Shown here: positions 51,976-60,116 of the stretch, piece after piece
Layout: each line of letters opens with the position of its first letter
Position numbering within the stretch: the stretch's first letter is position 1
Source: Planctomycetota bacterium
Lineage (GTDB): Bacteria > Planctomycetota > UBA1135 > UBA2386
DNA length: 64,000 bases
Assembly: GCA_020638695.1 (NCBI GenBank)
Contig: JACKIB010000024.1
Coordinates: forward strand, 1 to 64,000
Direction: 5' to 3'
Notes under the pieces: model-generated
Seen by the model: only the letters and a program-made list of their open reading frames with translations
What the model was told of the DNA's origin: nothing
Databases searched by the model: none
Made by a program: the position numbers and the translations under genes

Positions 51976-53303
51976 GCTTCCACCGCTGCGGAACCGGAAC
52001 GCGCGAGACCGGCGGCGCGGTCTCGATCGGACGGCGCAGCACACGCCGGCGAAGCGTGTTGTTGGGCATCTGCGCCGTCGCGTTCGGGTCGGTCCCCGCG
52101 TGCACCCGAAACCCGCTGCACGCCAAGGCCGCGCCGCAACCGGCGTCGGCGCCCAAGCCGCCGGCCTACACGCCACGACTGGCCGAGTTCCGGAAGCTGA
52201 TGGAAGCCGAGCCCAAGCCACTCGAGGGACCTCGGCTGGGGGAGCTGCGCGACCTGATGGAGACCGCGTTCACCAGCCAGGACCAGCGGCTGCGCAAGAT
52301 GGCGAAGTCCAGCCTGCTCGAAGCCGCCGAGTGCGACGCGGTGCTGGAGATGGGGTTGACCCACGAGCGGGCCGAGGTGCGCAGCAACGCGGCGTTCGAG
52401 CTAGGCAATCGCAAGTGTCGCCGGGCCGTTCCGCTCCTGCTGCGGCGGATGAAGGACGAGACCTCCGCCGCGGAACCGCGGTTCTATCTGGCCGATGCGC
52501 TGTGTCGGCTCGACAACCTCGCTGCGCTGCCGGAGCTGCTCGAAGCGATGGAGGGCGCGCTGGCGCAGCGGGCCGCCGGGACCGCGATCACGTTGCTCGA
52601 TCGCTGTGGCAGGTCGCCCGGTTCCGCGCCGACCTACGCGGCGCTGCGCGCCGGACTACGGCTGCTGTACCGCGAGTGGTGCGTGCTCGGTCGAGTGCCG
52701 GTGGTCGAACCGGTGCCGCTCGACGCAGTGGCCCGAGCTCGGTTGGGTCGCTGCTTCGTCGACATGGTCGGCAAGGAGCTGCGTCCGGTCGATGAGGCGC
52801 GCTATGTGCTGAGCCGCATGGGAGCACCGGCGGTGTCGCTGCTGGAGCGCGTGCTGGATGCCGAGGAACTCTACCTACGGCAGCACGGGCTGGAGATCCT
52901 GCGGCGCATGGGCCTGCAGAGCAGCTCGGTTGCGTCCAAGGTCCGTCCCCTGTTGGGCGACCCCCAGCTGCGCGGCGAGGCTGCTGCGACGCTCGGCGAG
53001 ATCGGCGCGATCGACGCCGTGCCGGATCTCCTGGCACTGCTCGAGGATCCGGACATCGAGGTGCAGTGTGCCGCGGCAGGGGCGTTCGGGCCGCTGGCGG
53101 CCCACGGCGCGGTGCCGCAACTGGAGGCGTTGCTGTCGCGGCAGGAGACACCGATGGACCTGCGGGTGCGCGCCGCGTTCAGTCTGGCGATGCTGCGTCC
53201 GCACGGACCGGGGTTCCCGTTCTTGCGCGCTCGCCTCCAGCAAGGTGACTACCACGCGCCGACCGTGCGCGAATTGCTCGACCGGGTGATCGAGAGCTGG
53301 TGA
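51972..53303 (+). CDS. HEAT-repeat protein with lipoprotein-like N-terminus
   Basis: Protein of 443 aa whose ATG overlaps the cytochrome stop (ATGA). The N-terminus is basic (RRSTRRRS) before VLLGICAVAFGSVPACT, a twin-arginine-like or lipoprotein signal with Cys about residue 44. Then come helical HEAT/PBS-lyase-like repeats from about 95 to 430 (AEVRSNAAFELGNRKCRRAVPLLLRRM; LRGEAAATLGEIGAIDAVPDLLALLED; VQCAAAGAFGPLAAHGAVPQLEALL). Such scaffolds bind protein partners; here the coupled cytochrome or importer is the likely one. Confidence 0.8.
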   Translation: MSFHRCGTGTRETGGAVSIGRRSTRRRSVLLGICAVAFGSVPACTRNPLHAKAAPQPASAPKPPAYTPRLAEFRKLMEAEPKPLEGPRLGELRDLMETAFTSQDQRLRKMAKSSLLEAAECDAVLEMGLTHERAEVRSNAAFELGNRKCRRAVPLLLRRMKDETSAAEPRFYLADALCRLDNLAALPELLEAMEGALAQRAAGTAITLLDRCGRSPGSAPTYAALRAGLRLLYREWCVLGRVPVVEPVPLDAVARARLGRCFVDMVGKELRPVDEARYVLSRMGAPAVSLLERVLDAEELYLRQHGLEILRRMGLQSSSVASKVRPLLGDPQLRGEAAATLGEIGAIDAVPDLLALLEDPDIEVQCAAAGAFGPLAAHGAVPQLEALLSRQETPMDLRVRAAFSLAMLRPHGPGFPFLRARLQQGDYHAPTVRELLDRVIESW

Positions 53304-53323
53304 CCGCGCGGTTCGCCGCGCGG
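53304..53323. terminator. Bidirectional hairpin between convergent genes
   Basis: CCGCGCG (53304-53310) pairs with CGCGCGG (53317-53323) around GTTCGC, starting directly after the TGA of the HEAT gene and 6 bp before the stop of the YbjQ gene. Confidence 0.6.
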
Positions 53324-53329
53324 CCGCCG

Positions 53330-53650
53330 TCAGATCTTCTCGACCCGCACCGCGGTGCCGTAGGCGAGCATCTCCGAGGCCCCGGCGGCGATCGCGCTGG
53401 TCGCGAACCGCGCCCCGACCACCGCGTCGGCGCCCAGCCCGCGCGCCTGGTCGACCATTCGATCGAGCGCCTGTTCGCGCGCCTCGGCCATCATCTTGGT
53501 GTAGTGGTGCAGCTCGGCACCCACCAGGTTGCGCAGCCACTCGGTGATGTCGGCCAACAGGTGGCGGGTGCGTATCGACGAGCCGCGGACGAGTCCGAGC
53601 ACCTCGACGATCCGATAGCCGCTCAAGTCGTCGGATGTGACCACCAGCAT
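53330..53650 (-). CDS. YbjQ/UPF0145 family protein
   Basis: Protein of 106 aa, full family length. Conserved features: TSDDLSGYRIVEVLGLVRGSSIRTRH at the N-terminus, AREQALDRMVDQARGLGADAVVGARF in the middle and the final AYGTAVRVE. The family forms pentameric rings and was once called heavy-metal-binding; its function is unknown. The ATG overlaps the anti-sigma stop (TGATG), placing it as the third gene of a sigma/anti-sigma operon. Confidence 0.9.
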   Translation of the reverse strand: MLVVTSDDLSGYRIVEVLGLVRGSSIRTRHLLADITEWLRNLVGAELHHYTKMMAEAREQALDRMVDQARGLGADAVVGARFATSAIAAGASEMLAYGTAVRVEKI

Positions 53651-54096
53651 CAGCGCAGCACCCCGCGGTAACGGTCGAGCCGCTGCGTGCGCAGCTTCTG
53701 CCGCAGCGTGCTGAAGAACAACATCGCCGCACCGGCCAGCGCGGTGACCGACGCCAGTTTGATCACCACCGGAAGGTCGCCGGCCAGCAGCCGGTAGATC
53801 CCGTAGCCGCCGGCGATCAGCGAGCCGAAGATCAACAGTCCCCAGCCGAGCTGCCACTCCGATCGGTTGTAGAACCCCTCCCAGAAGCGGCGGATCTCGT
53901 GGTCGGCGGGCTCGGCGACCTGCACCGCCCTGGTCAGATCGGCCAAGCAGCGGAACTCGGCGACCTCGGCGGCCAGCTTCGCATCACGAGTCAGGAGTTG
54001 CTCGAACTCGCGACGTTCCGCCTGGGTCATCTCGTCGTCGACGTAGGCCATCAGGCGCATCTGCGTCGCGGTCAGTGGTGCGTCGGGTTCGCTCAC
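53650..54096 (-). CDS. Putative membrane anti-sigma factor
   Basis: Protein of 148 aa from GTG 54096, overlapping the sigma stop (GTGA). The N-terminal 65 residues (MRLMAYVDDEMTQAERREFEQLL) have the helical form of anti-sigma domains of the zinc-finger/ASD group, but without the HxxxCxxC zinc ligands (a single Cys in EFRCLA). Two membrane helices follow at about 83-104 and 108-128, with a short cytoplasmic tail. Position directly after an ECF sigma gene supports the role; it would hold the sigma factor inactive at the membrane. Confidence 0.75.
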   Translation of the reverse strand: MSEPDAPLTATQMRLMAYVDDEMTQAERREFEQLLTRDAKLAAEVAEFRCLADLTRAVQVAEPADHEIRRFWEGFYNRSEWQLGWGLLIFGSLIAGGYGIYRLLAGDLPVVIKLASVTALAGAAMLFFSTLRQKLRTQRLDRYRGVLR

Positions 54097-54701
54097 CTGG
54101 TCCCCTCCATGTACGGTTCCATCAGGGCCGCCAGCTTCTTGCGGGCGTGGAACAGGCGGGACATGACCGTGCCGATCGGGATCTCCAGCACTTCGGCGAT
54201 GGCCGCGTAGTCGAGGTCCTGGAAGTGCCGCAGCAGGATGATCTCGCGGTGCGCAACCGACAGTTCGCCCATGGCGGACCACAGCTGCTGGCACACTTCG
54301 GTGTTCTCCACCTGGGCAGTCGGCTCGGGCAACAGTCCGACCAGCTCCATGCCGAGGTCGTCCTCGTTCCGCGGATGGATCGACACTTGCCGGGCGCGGC
54401 GCCGGCCGTCGAGGAAGTTGAGGCAGCAGTTCCGCAGGATGCGGAAGAACCACGGCGAGAAGCGTTCGCCTTCACGGAATCGATCGAGGTGTTTGTAGAC
54501 CCTGTAGAACGCGTCCTGAGCCAGGTCGACCGCGTCGTCGCGGTTCCGCACGTAGCCCATCGCGAAGCCGATGGCGCGTCCCATGTAGAGTTCGACCAGG
54601 GTCTGGAAGTTGCCGTGGTCTCCGTGCTTCGCACCGGCGATCAGGCGGATCTCTTCTGCGACTGCCAACGGCGGCCGGCTACCGGGACGGGCGGGGACCA
54701 T
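54093..54701 (-). CDS. ECF-type RNA polymerase sigma factor
   Basis: Protein of 202 aa. Region 2 reads NFQTLVELYMGRAIGFAMGYVRNRDDAVDLAQDAFYRVYKHLDRF, followed by FSPWFFRILRNCCLNFLDGRR; region 4 reads AMGELSVAHREIILLRHFQDLDYAAIAEVLEIPIGTVMSRLFHARKKL. All determinants for core and promoter binding look present. It heads a three-gene operon with a membrane anti-sigma protein and a YbjQ protein. The signal and target promoters are unknown. Confidence 0.93.
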   Translation of the reverse strand: MVPARPGSRPPLAVAEEIRLIAGAKHGDHGNFQTLVELYMGRAIGFAMGYVRNRDDAVDLAQDAFYRVYKHLDRFREGERFSPWFFRILRNCCLNFLDGRRRARQVSIHPRNEDDLGMELVGLLPEPTAQVENTEVCQQLWSAMGELSVAHREIILLRHFQDLDYAAIAEVLEIPIGTVMSRLFHARKKLAALMEPYMEGTR

Positions 54702-54827
54702 TCAGCGGGCGTGAAAAAAGGGGTCGCGGCACCATCGTGCCGGACCGTCGGCGGGTGTCGAGAGAGCACCGGGGAGATTCCCTGCGGCGTCTTTGCGTTG
54801 TGCGACCCGGGTCGCCATACCTACGGC

Positions 54828-55964
54828 ATGAACGAGGCGCTGCGCCGGCTGGCGACCTATCCGATGGTGCGGCTCGACCAGCTGAAGGACGAGGCCGTGG
54901 CCGCGGGACGGACCGTCTACGATTTCGGCACCGGCGACCCGAGAGAGCCGACACCGGCGCCGATCCGCGAGGCCTGCCGCGCCGGACTCGCCGAGATCAG
55001 CCAGTACCCGAAAGTCACCGGCCTGCCGGCGATGCGGGCAGCCGCCGCGGACTACCTCGCCCGCTGTCATGGCGTGGTGGTCGACCCAGACACCGAGCTG
55101 CTGCCGACCCAGGGCAGCAAGGAGGCGATCTTCCACCTGCCGATGGTCCTGGTCGACCACCCCTCGTCGCGCCAGCTGGTGGTGTACGGCGAGCCGGCCT
55201 ACCCGGTGTTCGAGATCGGCGCGCTGTTCGCGCAGGCGACCCCGCACCCGGTTCGCCTCGACCCCACCAACCACTACCTGCTCGATCCCGACGTGCTCGG
55301 TGCGGCGGTGCTCGACCGCACCGCGGTGGTGTTCTTGAACTACCCGCACAACCCCACTGGCCAGCTGATGCCGGTCGAGCTGATGCAACGCTGGGTCGCG
55401 GCGCAGCGCCGCCACGGCTTCGTGCTGGTCTCCGACGAGTGCTACGTCGATCTGTACTTCGACGAGAAGCCGCACAGCATGCTGGAGTTCGGCAAGGAAG
55501 GGGTGCTCGCCGTGCACTCGCTCAGCAAGCGGTCCGGGATGACCGGCTACCGCTCCGGCTTCGTCGCCGGCGACGCCAAGTGGATCGCGCACTACCGGCG
55601 GTTTCGCGCCGGCATGGGCGTGGCGCCGACCGACATGGTACAGGCAGCGGCGACCGTGGCCTGGAGCGACACGGCACACGTCGCCGAGCGCCGTGCGCTG
55701 TTCGGCGCCAAGCGTGCGGTGTTCCTCGAGCTGTTCGCGCAGCGTGGCATGCGCGCGTATCCGGGCAGCGCGACGCTGTTCCTGTGGGTGGAAGTGCCCG
55801 AGGGGTTCACCGATCAGGGGTACTGCGAGCTGCTGCTGCGGCACGGCATCCTGTGCTCACCCGGGTCGTTCTTCGGACCGGGCCAGGAGGGCTTCTTCCG
55901 CCTTGCATTGGTGCCGAGCCTCGACCACTGTAGGGCCGCGGCGGCGCTCTGGCCGGCCGTCTGA
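54828..55964 (+). CDS. dapC: Succinyldiaminopimelate aminotransferase (class I/II PLP aminotransferase)
   Basis: Protein of 378 aa. The fold-type I aminotransferase shows TQGSKEAIFHLP near 94, the NYPHNPTGQ block at 171-179, SDECYVDLYF near 202 and the PLP Lys234 in HSLSKRSGMTGYRSGF. Substrate identity comes from context: the next two genes are dapD and dapE, so it should transaminate N-succinyl-2-amino-6-ketopimelate to N-succinyl-LL-diaminopimelate. ATG 54828 gives a family-like start (RLATYPMVRLDQLK). dapD follows after 12 nt. Confidence 0.88.
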   Translation: MNEALRRLATYPMVRLDQLKDEAVAAGRTVYDFGTGDPREPTPAPIREACRAGLAEISQYPKVTGLPAMRAAAADYLARCHGVVVDPDTELLPTQGSKEAIFHLPMVLVDHPSSRQLVVYGEPAYPVFEIGALFAQATPHPVRLDPTNHYLLDPDVLGAAVLDRTAVVFLNYPHNPTGQLMPVELMQRWVAAQRRHGFVLVSDECYVDLYFDEKPHSMLEFGKEGVLAVHSLSKRSGMTGYRSGFVAGDAKWIAHYRRFRAGMGVAPTDMVQAAATVAWSDTAHVAERRALFGAKRAVFLELFAQRGMRAYPGSATLFLWVEVPEGFTDQGYCELLLRHGILCSPGSFFGPGQEGFFRLALVPSLDHCRAAAALWPAV

Positions 55965-55976
55965 TCGGACAGCCAC

Positions 55977-56792
55977 ATGCAGCAACTCGAGCAGGACATC
56001 GATCGAGCGTTCACCGACCGCGCGCTGCTGCAGCAGCAACACTACCGCGACGCGGTGCTGGCCGCGGTGGCGATGCTCGACAGCGGCGAGGCACGGGTCG
56101 CCGAGCCATCGGGCGGCGAGTGGGTGATCCACGGCTGGCTGCAGAAAGCTTGCGTGCTGTACTTCTCGGTCGCCGCGATGGAGGTGATCGACGTGATGCC
56201 CTACCAGTTCCACGACAAGGTGCCACTCAAGCGCGACCTGCAGGCGGCGCGGGTGCGGGTGGTGCCGACCGGAACGGTGCGCTACGGCGCGTTCCTGGAG
56301 CCGGGCGTGGTGGTGATGCCGAGTTTCGTCAACATCGGCGCGCGAGTCGGCAGTGGCACGATGGTCGACACCTGGGCGACCGTCGGTTCCTGCGCGCAGA
56401 TCGGCGCGAACGTGCACCTCAGCGGTGGGGTCGGCATCGGCGGGGTGCTGGAGCCGGCCGGCGCGCGGCCGGTGATCGTCGAGGACGGGGCATTCCTCGG
56501 TTCGCGTTCGATCGTGGTGGAAGGTTGCATGGTCGGTGCCCGCGCGGTGCTCGGCGCCAACGTCGTGCTCACTGCCAGTACTCCGATCGTCGATGTGACC
56601 GGTGTCGAGCCAAAAGTGGCCCGCGGCGTCGTGCCGGCGGAGTCGGTGGTGATTCCCGGAACGATGCCGAAGCGGTTCCCGGCCGGTGAATTCCAGGTGC
56701 CGTGCGCCCTGATCATCGGTCGCCGCAAACCTTCGACCGACCTGAAGACGAGCCTGAACGACACACTGCGCGAGTTCGCGGTCAGCGTGTGA
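55977..56792 (+). CDS. dapD: Tetrahydrodipicolinate N-succinyltransferase
   Basis: Protein of 271 aa, the usual length. It transfers succinyl from succinyl-CoA to tetrahydrodipicolinate in the succinylase branch of lysine and meso-diaminopimelate synthesis. The left-handed beta-helix is seen as hexapeptide repeats in VRYGAFLEPGVVVMPSFVNIGARVG and HLSGGVGIGGVLEPAGARPVIVEDGAFLG; the C-terminus is FQVPCALIIGRRKPSTDLKTSLN. Its last codons overlap dapE. Confidence 0.96.
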   Translation: MQQLEQDIDRAFTDRALLQQQHYRDAVLAAVAMLDSGEARVAEPSGGEWVIHGWLQKACVLYFSVAAMEVIDVMPYQFHDKVPLKRDLQAARVRVVPTGTVRYGAFLEPGVVVMPSFVNIGARVGSGTMVDTWATVGSCAQIGANVHLSGGVGIGGVLEPAGARPVIVEDGAFLGSRSIVVEGCMVGARAVLGANVVLTASTPIVDVTGVEPKVARGVVPAESVVIPGTMPKRFPAGEFQVPCALIIGRRKPSTDLKTSLNDTLREFAVSV

Positions 56793-57892
56793 GCCGCATG
56801 ACCGACCTCGAACGAGTGTTGGCGCTGTGCGAGTCGCTGCTGGCGATCCCGAGCGTCACCGGCGAGGAGGCGGCGATCGCCGATTGGTTGGAACGACGGC
56901 TGCAACCCCAGGCACCTGACACGTTGCTGCGCGCGGGCAACAGTCTGTGTGTCGCCCCGCGCGCGTTCGACCAGCGAAAGCCGACCTTGATGCTCGTCGG
57001 GCACACCGACACCGTGCCGCAGCTCGACGACAACCCGGTGCGGCGCGATGGCGATCGGTTGTACGGTCTCGGCGCGTCCGACATGAAGGCGGCCGACGCG
57101 GTGCTGCTCGACGTGATCGAGCAGAGCCGCGTCCGCGAGCCGCGCTTCAACCTGGTGGGGGTGTTGTACGCCCGCGAGGAGGGACCCTACGCCGCCAGCG
57201 AGATGCCGCTGATCCACGCCGCGGCGCGCGAGTGGTTCGAGCGCACCGACCTCGCGGTGTGCATGGAGCCCACCGACAACGCGTTGGAGCTCGGCTGCGT
57301 CGGCACCCTGCACGCCGAAGTGGTGTTCACCGGTCGCCGGGCACACTCGGCCCGGCCGTGGCAGGGCGAGAACGCGATCCACAAGGCTGCCCCGTTCCTC
57401 GGCCGGCTGGCGGCACTGAAGCGCGAGCCGCACGAGTTCCATGGGTTGGTCTTCTACGAGGTGCTGAGCGCCACCATGGTGGACTTCCGCGGCGCCCGCA
57501 ATGTGGTTCCCGACCGTTTCCAGGTGAACGTGAACTACCGGTTCGCCCCGGGCAAGGTCGAATCGGAGTTGCGGGCGCGGCTCGATTCCCTGGTCGGCGA
57601 CGCCGGCAGCTACACGATCGTCGACCTCTGTCCTGCGGGTCGCGTCTGCGGCGACAACCCGTTGCTCGCTGCGCTGCACCGCGCCGCCGGATCGATGGAG
57701 GTGCGCGCCAAGCAAGCGTGGACGGACGTCGGCCGCCTGTCGCAGATGGGGATCGACGCGATCAACTGGGGGCCCGGCGCGACCGCGCAGGCCCACCAGG
57801 CCGGTGAGTGGGTATCGATCGAGGCCGTCGCGCGGTCGCGCTCGGTGCTCGAGTCTTGGGTGTTCGAGGCGCCGGACGCGCCTCAGGGGTAA
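56789..57892 (+). CDS. dapE: Succinyl-diaminopimelate desuccinylase
   Basis: Protein of 367 aa from GTG 56789, which overlaps the dapD stop as GTGA; an ATG at 56798 is the alternative. M20 peptidase fold with metal ligands in LMLVGHTDTVPQL near 73-85 and GLGASDMKAADAVLL near 97, and the catalytic Glu pair in YAREEGPYAASE near 133. It removes succinate to give LL-diaminopimelate. Completes the dapC-dapD-dapE set, indicating that the cell makes diaminopimelate by the succinylase route. Confidence 0.93.
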   Translation: MSRMTDLERVLALCESLLAIPSVTGEEAAIADWLERRLQPQAPDTLLRAGNSLCVAPRAFDQRKPTLMLVGHTDTVPQLDDNPVRRDGDRLYGLGASDMKAADAVLLDVIEQSRVREPRFNLVGVLYAREEGPYAASEMPLIHAAAREWFERTDLAVCMEPTDNALELGCVGTLHAEVVFTGRRAHSARPWQGENAIHKAAPFLGRLAALKREPHEFHGLVFYEVLSATMVDFRGARNVVPDRFQVNVNYRFAPGKVESELRARLDSLVGDAGSYTIVDLCPAGRVCGDNPLLAALHRAAGSMEVRAKQAWTDVGRLSQMGIDAINWGPGATAQAHQAGEWVSIEAVARSRSVLESWVFEAPDAPQG

Positions 57893-57899
57893 CGCGGCC

Positions 57900-58607
57900 A
57901 TGGCCATGCGGAGCAACACGCAACGCTCACTGTTGCTGTCGTTCGTCGGTTCGATCGTGCTGTGCGCGGTGGTGGGGATCGTGTGCCTGCTGACCGGATC
58001 ATTCGGCCAGCTGCAGGCCAAGGTCCTGCTCACCACCGGGACCGTGGCGACCGCGTCGATCCTGGGGCTGGCGTCGGCGTCGGTCTGGGAGCGCAGGATC
58101 TGGCATCCGATCGGTCTGCTCGGCTGTACCGTGGTGGCGATTTCGACGGTGCTGGTGATGGGCTTCATCTGGCGGACCTGGAGTCGCATCGACGAGGGTT
58201 TCGTCAAGGCGGTGCTGCTCTCGGTGGTGTGGGCCGTCGCGGTTCCGCACCTGAGCTTGCTCGGCACGGGAAGGCTGCGGCAGGCGTTCGAATGGGTGCG
58301 CTGGGTCACCGTGGTCGGCGTGGTCGTGCTCGCCGTTCAGCTGAGCACAATCATCCTGTTCGAGCCCCACGGTGACTTGTGGGCGCGCTGGATCGGTGTC
58401 TCGGCGATCGCGGTCGCCTGTGGTTCCATTGCGGTGCCCATCCTGCATCGCGTGTCGGCGATCCCTCTAGATGGAGCGCACGCGCTCCCGCGGGAGCTCT
58501 CCCTGGTGTGCCCGTCGTGCGGTGCCCAGCAGGTAGTGCCGGTCGGGCGCGCGCGCTGTGCGCAGTGCGGGCTGGGGTTTCGCATCGAACTCGAAGCCGA
58601 GCGGTGA
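57900..58607 (+). CDS. Membrane protein with C-terminal zinc ribbon
   Basis: Protein of 235 aa with about six hydrophobic segments from 10 to 185 and a soluble C-terminal tail with two CxxC pairs, CPSCG and CAQCG, 16 residues apart, a typical zinc ribbon. I do not recognise the family. The ribbon is expected in the cytoplasm. It begins 7 nt after dapE, in the same direction, so it may share its transcript, but there is no functional link I can support. Confidence 0.6.
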   Translation: MAMRSNTQRSLLLSFVGSIVLCAVVGIVCLLTGSFGQLQAKVLLTTGTVATASILGLASASVWERRIWHPIGLLGCTVVAISTVLVMGFIWRTWSRIDEGFVKAVLLSVVWAVAVPHLSLLGTGRLRQAFEWVRWVTVVGVVVLAVQLSTIILFEPHGDLWARWIGVSAIAVACGSIAVPILHRVSAIPLDGAHALPRELSLVCPSCGAQQVVPVGRARCAQCGLGFRIELEAER

Positions 58608-58686
58608 GGTGGCGTGGGCTTGGTCGCTGCGGCGAAGCAAGGCGACGTGGTGATCGGGGTCTGTGCTCCTGGGCCTCCCTCGGCCT

Positions 58687-58770
58687 CAACCTCGAGAACC
58701 GCGAGGGATCCCCTCACGACCCCGTCGGCATCGGCATCGGGCATGGGCAAGTTGCGACCGACGCCGATGC
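58687..58770 (+). repeat. REP element 1 next to the RAYT gene
   Basis: Stem GCATCGGCATCGG (58728-58740) pairs with CCGACGCCGATGC (58758-58770) with one mismatch, around a 17-nt loop ending GCAAGTTGCGA. The preceding flank CCTCAACCTCGAG (58684-58696) and GACCCCGTCGG also occur, inverted, at REP 2. The duplicated transposase segment begins exactly at the last base of the stem. The transposase frame reads into this REP, so the gene lost its natural end. Confidence 0.8.
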
Positions 58771-59499
58771 ACTTTGCCGGCCCGACGCCACAGCCGGTTC
58801 AAGGCCCGGGCGATGCGGACCAACAACCCTTGCATGCCGCGCGACAAACACGAGCGGTCGGTCGCCTCGACGAGCATGTGCAGGTGGTTGCCCTGCGCAT
58901 GCAACTGGACGAGCGAACTCTGCGGGGATTGTGCTCGTCAGCTTCTCGCGCCAGCCGTCGAACCAGCATCCGGAGGTGAACCAGTCGATCTCCTGTGCCA
59001 ACCGCACGCCGTGGCGGCGGGCGTTGGCAGCACGGGCGAGCGCGTGGCGCACTTCGCGGGGCGTGCGGAGGATGTGGTCGTGGTAGCGATCGGCGAACAC
59101 TTTGCCGGCCCGACGCCACAGCCGGTTCAAGGCCCGGGCGATGCGGACCAACAACCCTTGCATGCCGCGCGACAAACACGAGCGGTCGGTCGCCTCGACG
59201 AGCATGTGCAGGTGGTTGCCCTGCACGGAGTAGTGCACCAGGCGAAAGCCGTTGTGCTCGCAGCCCTTCGCGAACGCCGCGCGGAGCACCGTGTACACGC
59301 CTTGGCTGCGCAACGAGGGCAGTCCACGCACCAGCCGTGTGGTCACATGAACCGGAAAGCGCGAGGCCAGCCGCGCGACGGCGATGCGAAACCCGGCCTT
59401 GTCTCCCTTCGGCTTGCGCCCCGCGCCTTTGCGCCGACCTCCCCAGTTCAGACGAGGGAACTGCAGTAGGCCCGTGGTGTCCTTCGGTCTCTTCATCAC
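58714..59499 (-). CDS. REP-associated tyrosine transposase (RAYT), probably inactive
   Basis: Open frame of 261 aa. The start MMKRPKDTTG and the basic GGRRKGAGRKPKG segment are typical of RAYT/TnpA-REP proteins. The HUH motif is intact in QGNHLHMLVEA near residue 95, and FADRYHDHILRTPREVRHALA and DWFTSGCWFDGWREKL follow. The catalytic Tyr, expected just after RHALA in this family, is absent (ALARAANARRHG). From about residue 200 the protein is unrelated text, because the frame runs into a second copy of its own middle (58770-58896) in another frame and then into REP 1. So it is likely a decayed gene despite the open frame. Flanked by REPs in opposite orientation. Confidence 0.85.
   Translation of the reverse strand: MMKRPKDTTGLLQFPRLNWGGRRKGAGRKPKGDKAGFRIAVARLASRFPVHVTTRLVRGLPSLRSQGVYTVLRAAFAKGCEHNGFRLVHYSVQGNHLHMLVEATDRSCLSRGMQGLLVRIARALNRLWRRAGKVFADRYHDHILRTPREVRHALARAANARRHGVRLAQEIDWFTSGCWFDGWREKLTSTIPAEFARPVACAGQPPAHARRGDRPLVFVARHARVVGPHRPGLEPAVASGRQSASASVATCPCPMPMPTGS
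58770..58896. repeat. 127-bp direct duplication, copy 1 (displaced)
   Basis: Identical over 127 bp to 59098-59224, offset 328 bp. In copy 2 the sequence encodes the HUH region of the transposase; in this copy it is in a different frame at the ruined 3' end of the gene. Its left edge coincides with the last base of the REP 1 stem. Perfect identity implies a recent event. Confidence 0.95.
59098..59224. repeat. 127-bp direct duplication, copy 2 (in the transposase core)
   Basis: Source copy, in frame, covering the transposase residues from GNHLHML to RRAGKV. See 58770-58896. Confidence 0.95.
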
Positions 59500-59987
59500 G
59501 TCACCCGATCCTTGCCAGAGCAGACCAATTCACCGATACATGTTTTCACATATAAATCGATGAATGACGACAAGAGGCCGACCCGAGATGACGCAGTCGC
59601 TACCGACAGACTTCGATTCGGCGAGCGCCCGCGGCTTCGCGCCGACCTCCCCCAGGTAAGCCGTGCTGTCCCTCGACCGCCTCGCGTCGCCCTATCCTTG
59701 TTAGAGCATAGTTTTGTGGGGCCGAGTCGCGGCAGGTCGAGTCACCAGTCCATCGCGCATAGACCAGCGCATCACGGCATGTGACGACCGACGACGGAAC
59801 AAGGCCACGACCGACCTACGTCCCGAACACGACACATCTCGCCCTGTCTCGCCCGAAGGACTCCGGCTTGTCCCACCGAGCGTCCTCATCATCCAGACTC
59901 TGGCCGAAGCAAACGCCGCTGGCCAGGAGACAACCGCTGTCGCGGGACGCGCAGCGAATCCCGCATACCCCACCCGCTCTCCCGCGG

Positions 59988-60099
59988 CCCCGTCGCCGTC
60001 GGCATCGGCCCAAGGCAAGTTGCGACCGATGCCGACGGCGACGGGGTCGGAGAGCCCCGTGGCTTCAGAGCTCGAGGTTGAGGGAGCCCAAGAGCCCGA
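59988..60099 (-). repeat. REP element 2 with perfect 21-bp stem
   Basis: 59988-60008 is the exact reverse complement of 60026-60046 (21 bp, CCCCGTCGCCGTCGGCATCGG), around a 17-nt loop ending GCAAGTTGCGA, the same loop length and end as REP 1. The flank CTCGAGGTTGAGG at 60071-60083 is the reverse complement of the REP 1 flank, so the two elements face each other across the transposase gene. Confidence 0.85.
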
Positions 60100-60116
60100 G
60101 AGCCCAACAGCCCAAC
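60085..60116 (+). repeat. 8-bp tandem repeat, four units
   Basis: AGCCCAAG, AGCCCGAG, AGCCCAAC, AGCCCAAC in succession. A slippage-prone microsatellite with no coding frame. Confidence 0.85.

Noticed and set aside
59512..59784. 90-codon frame in the island behind the transposase
   Set aside because: Crosses the AT-rich promoter-like tract, has no recognisable family features and a composition unlike neighbouring genes.
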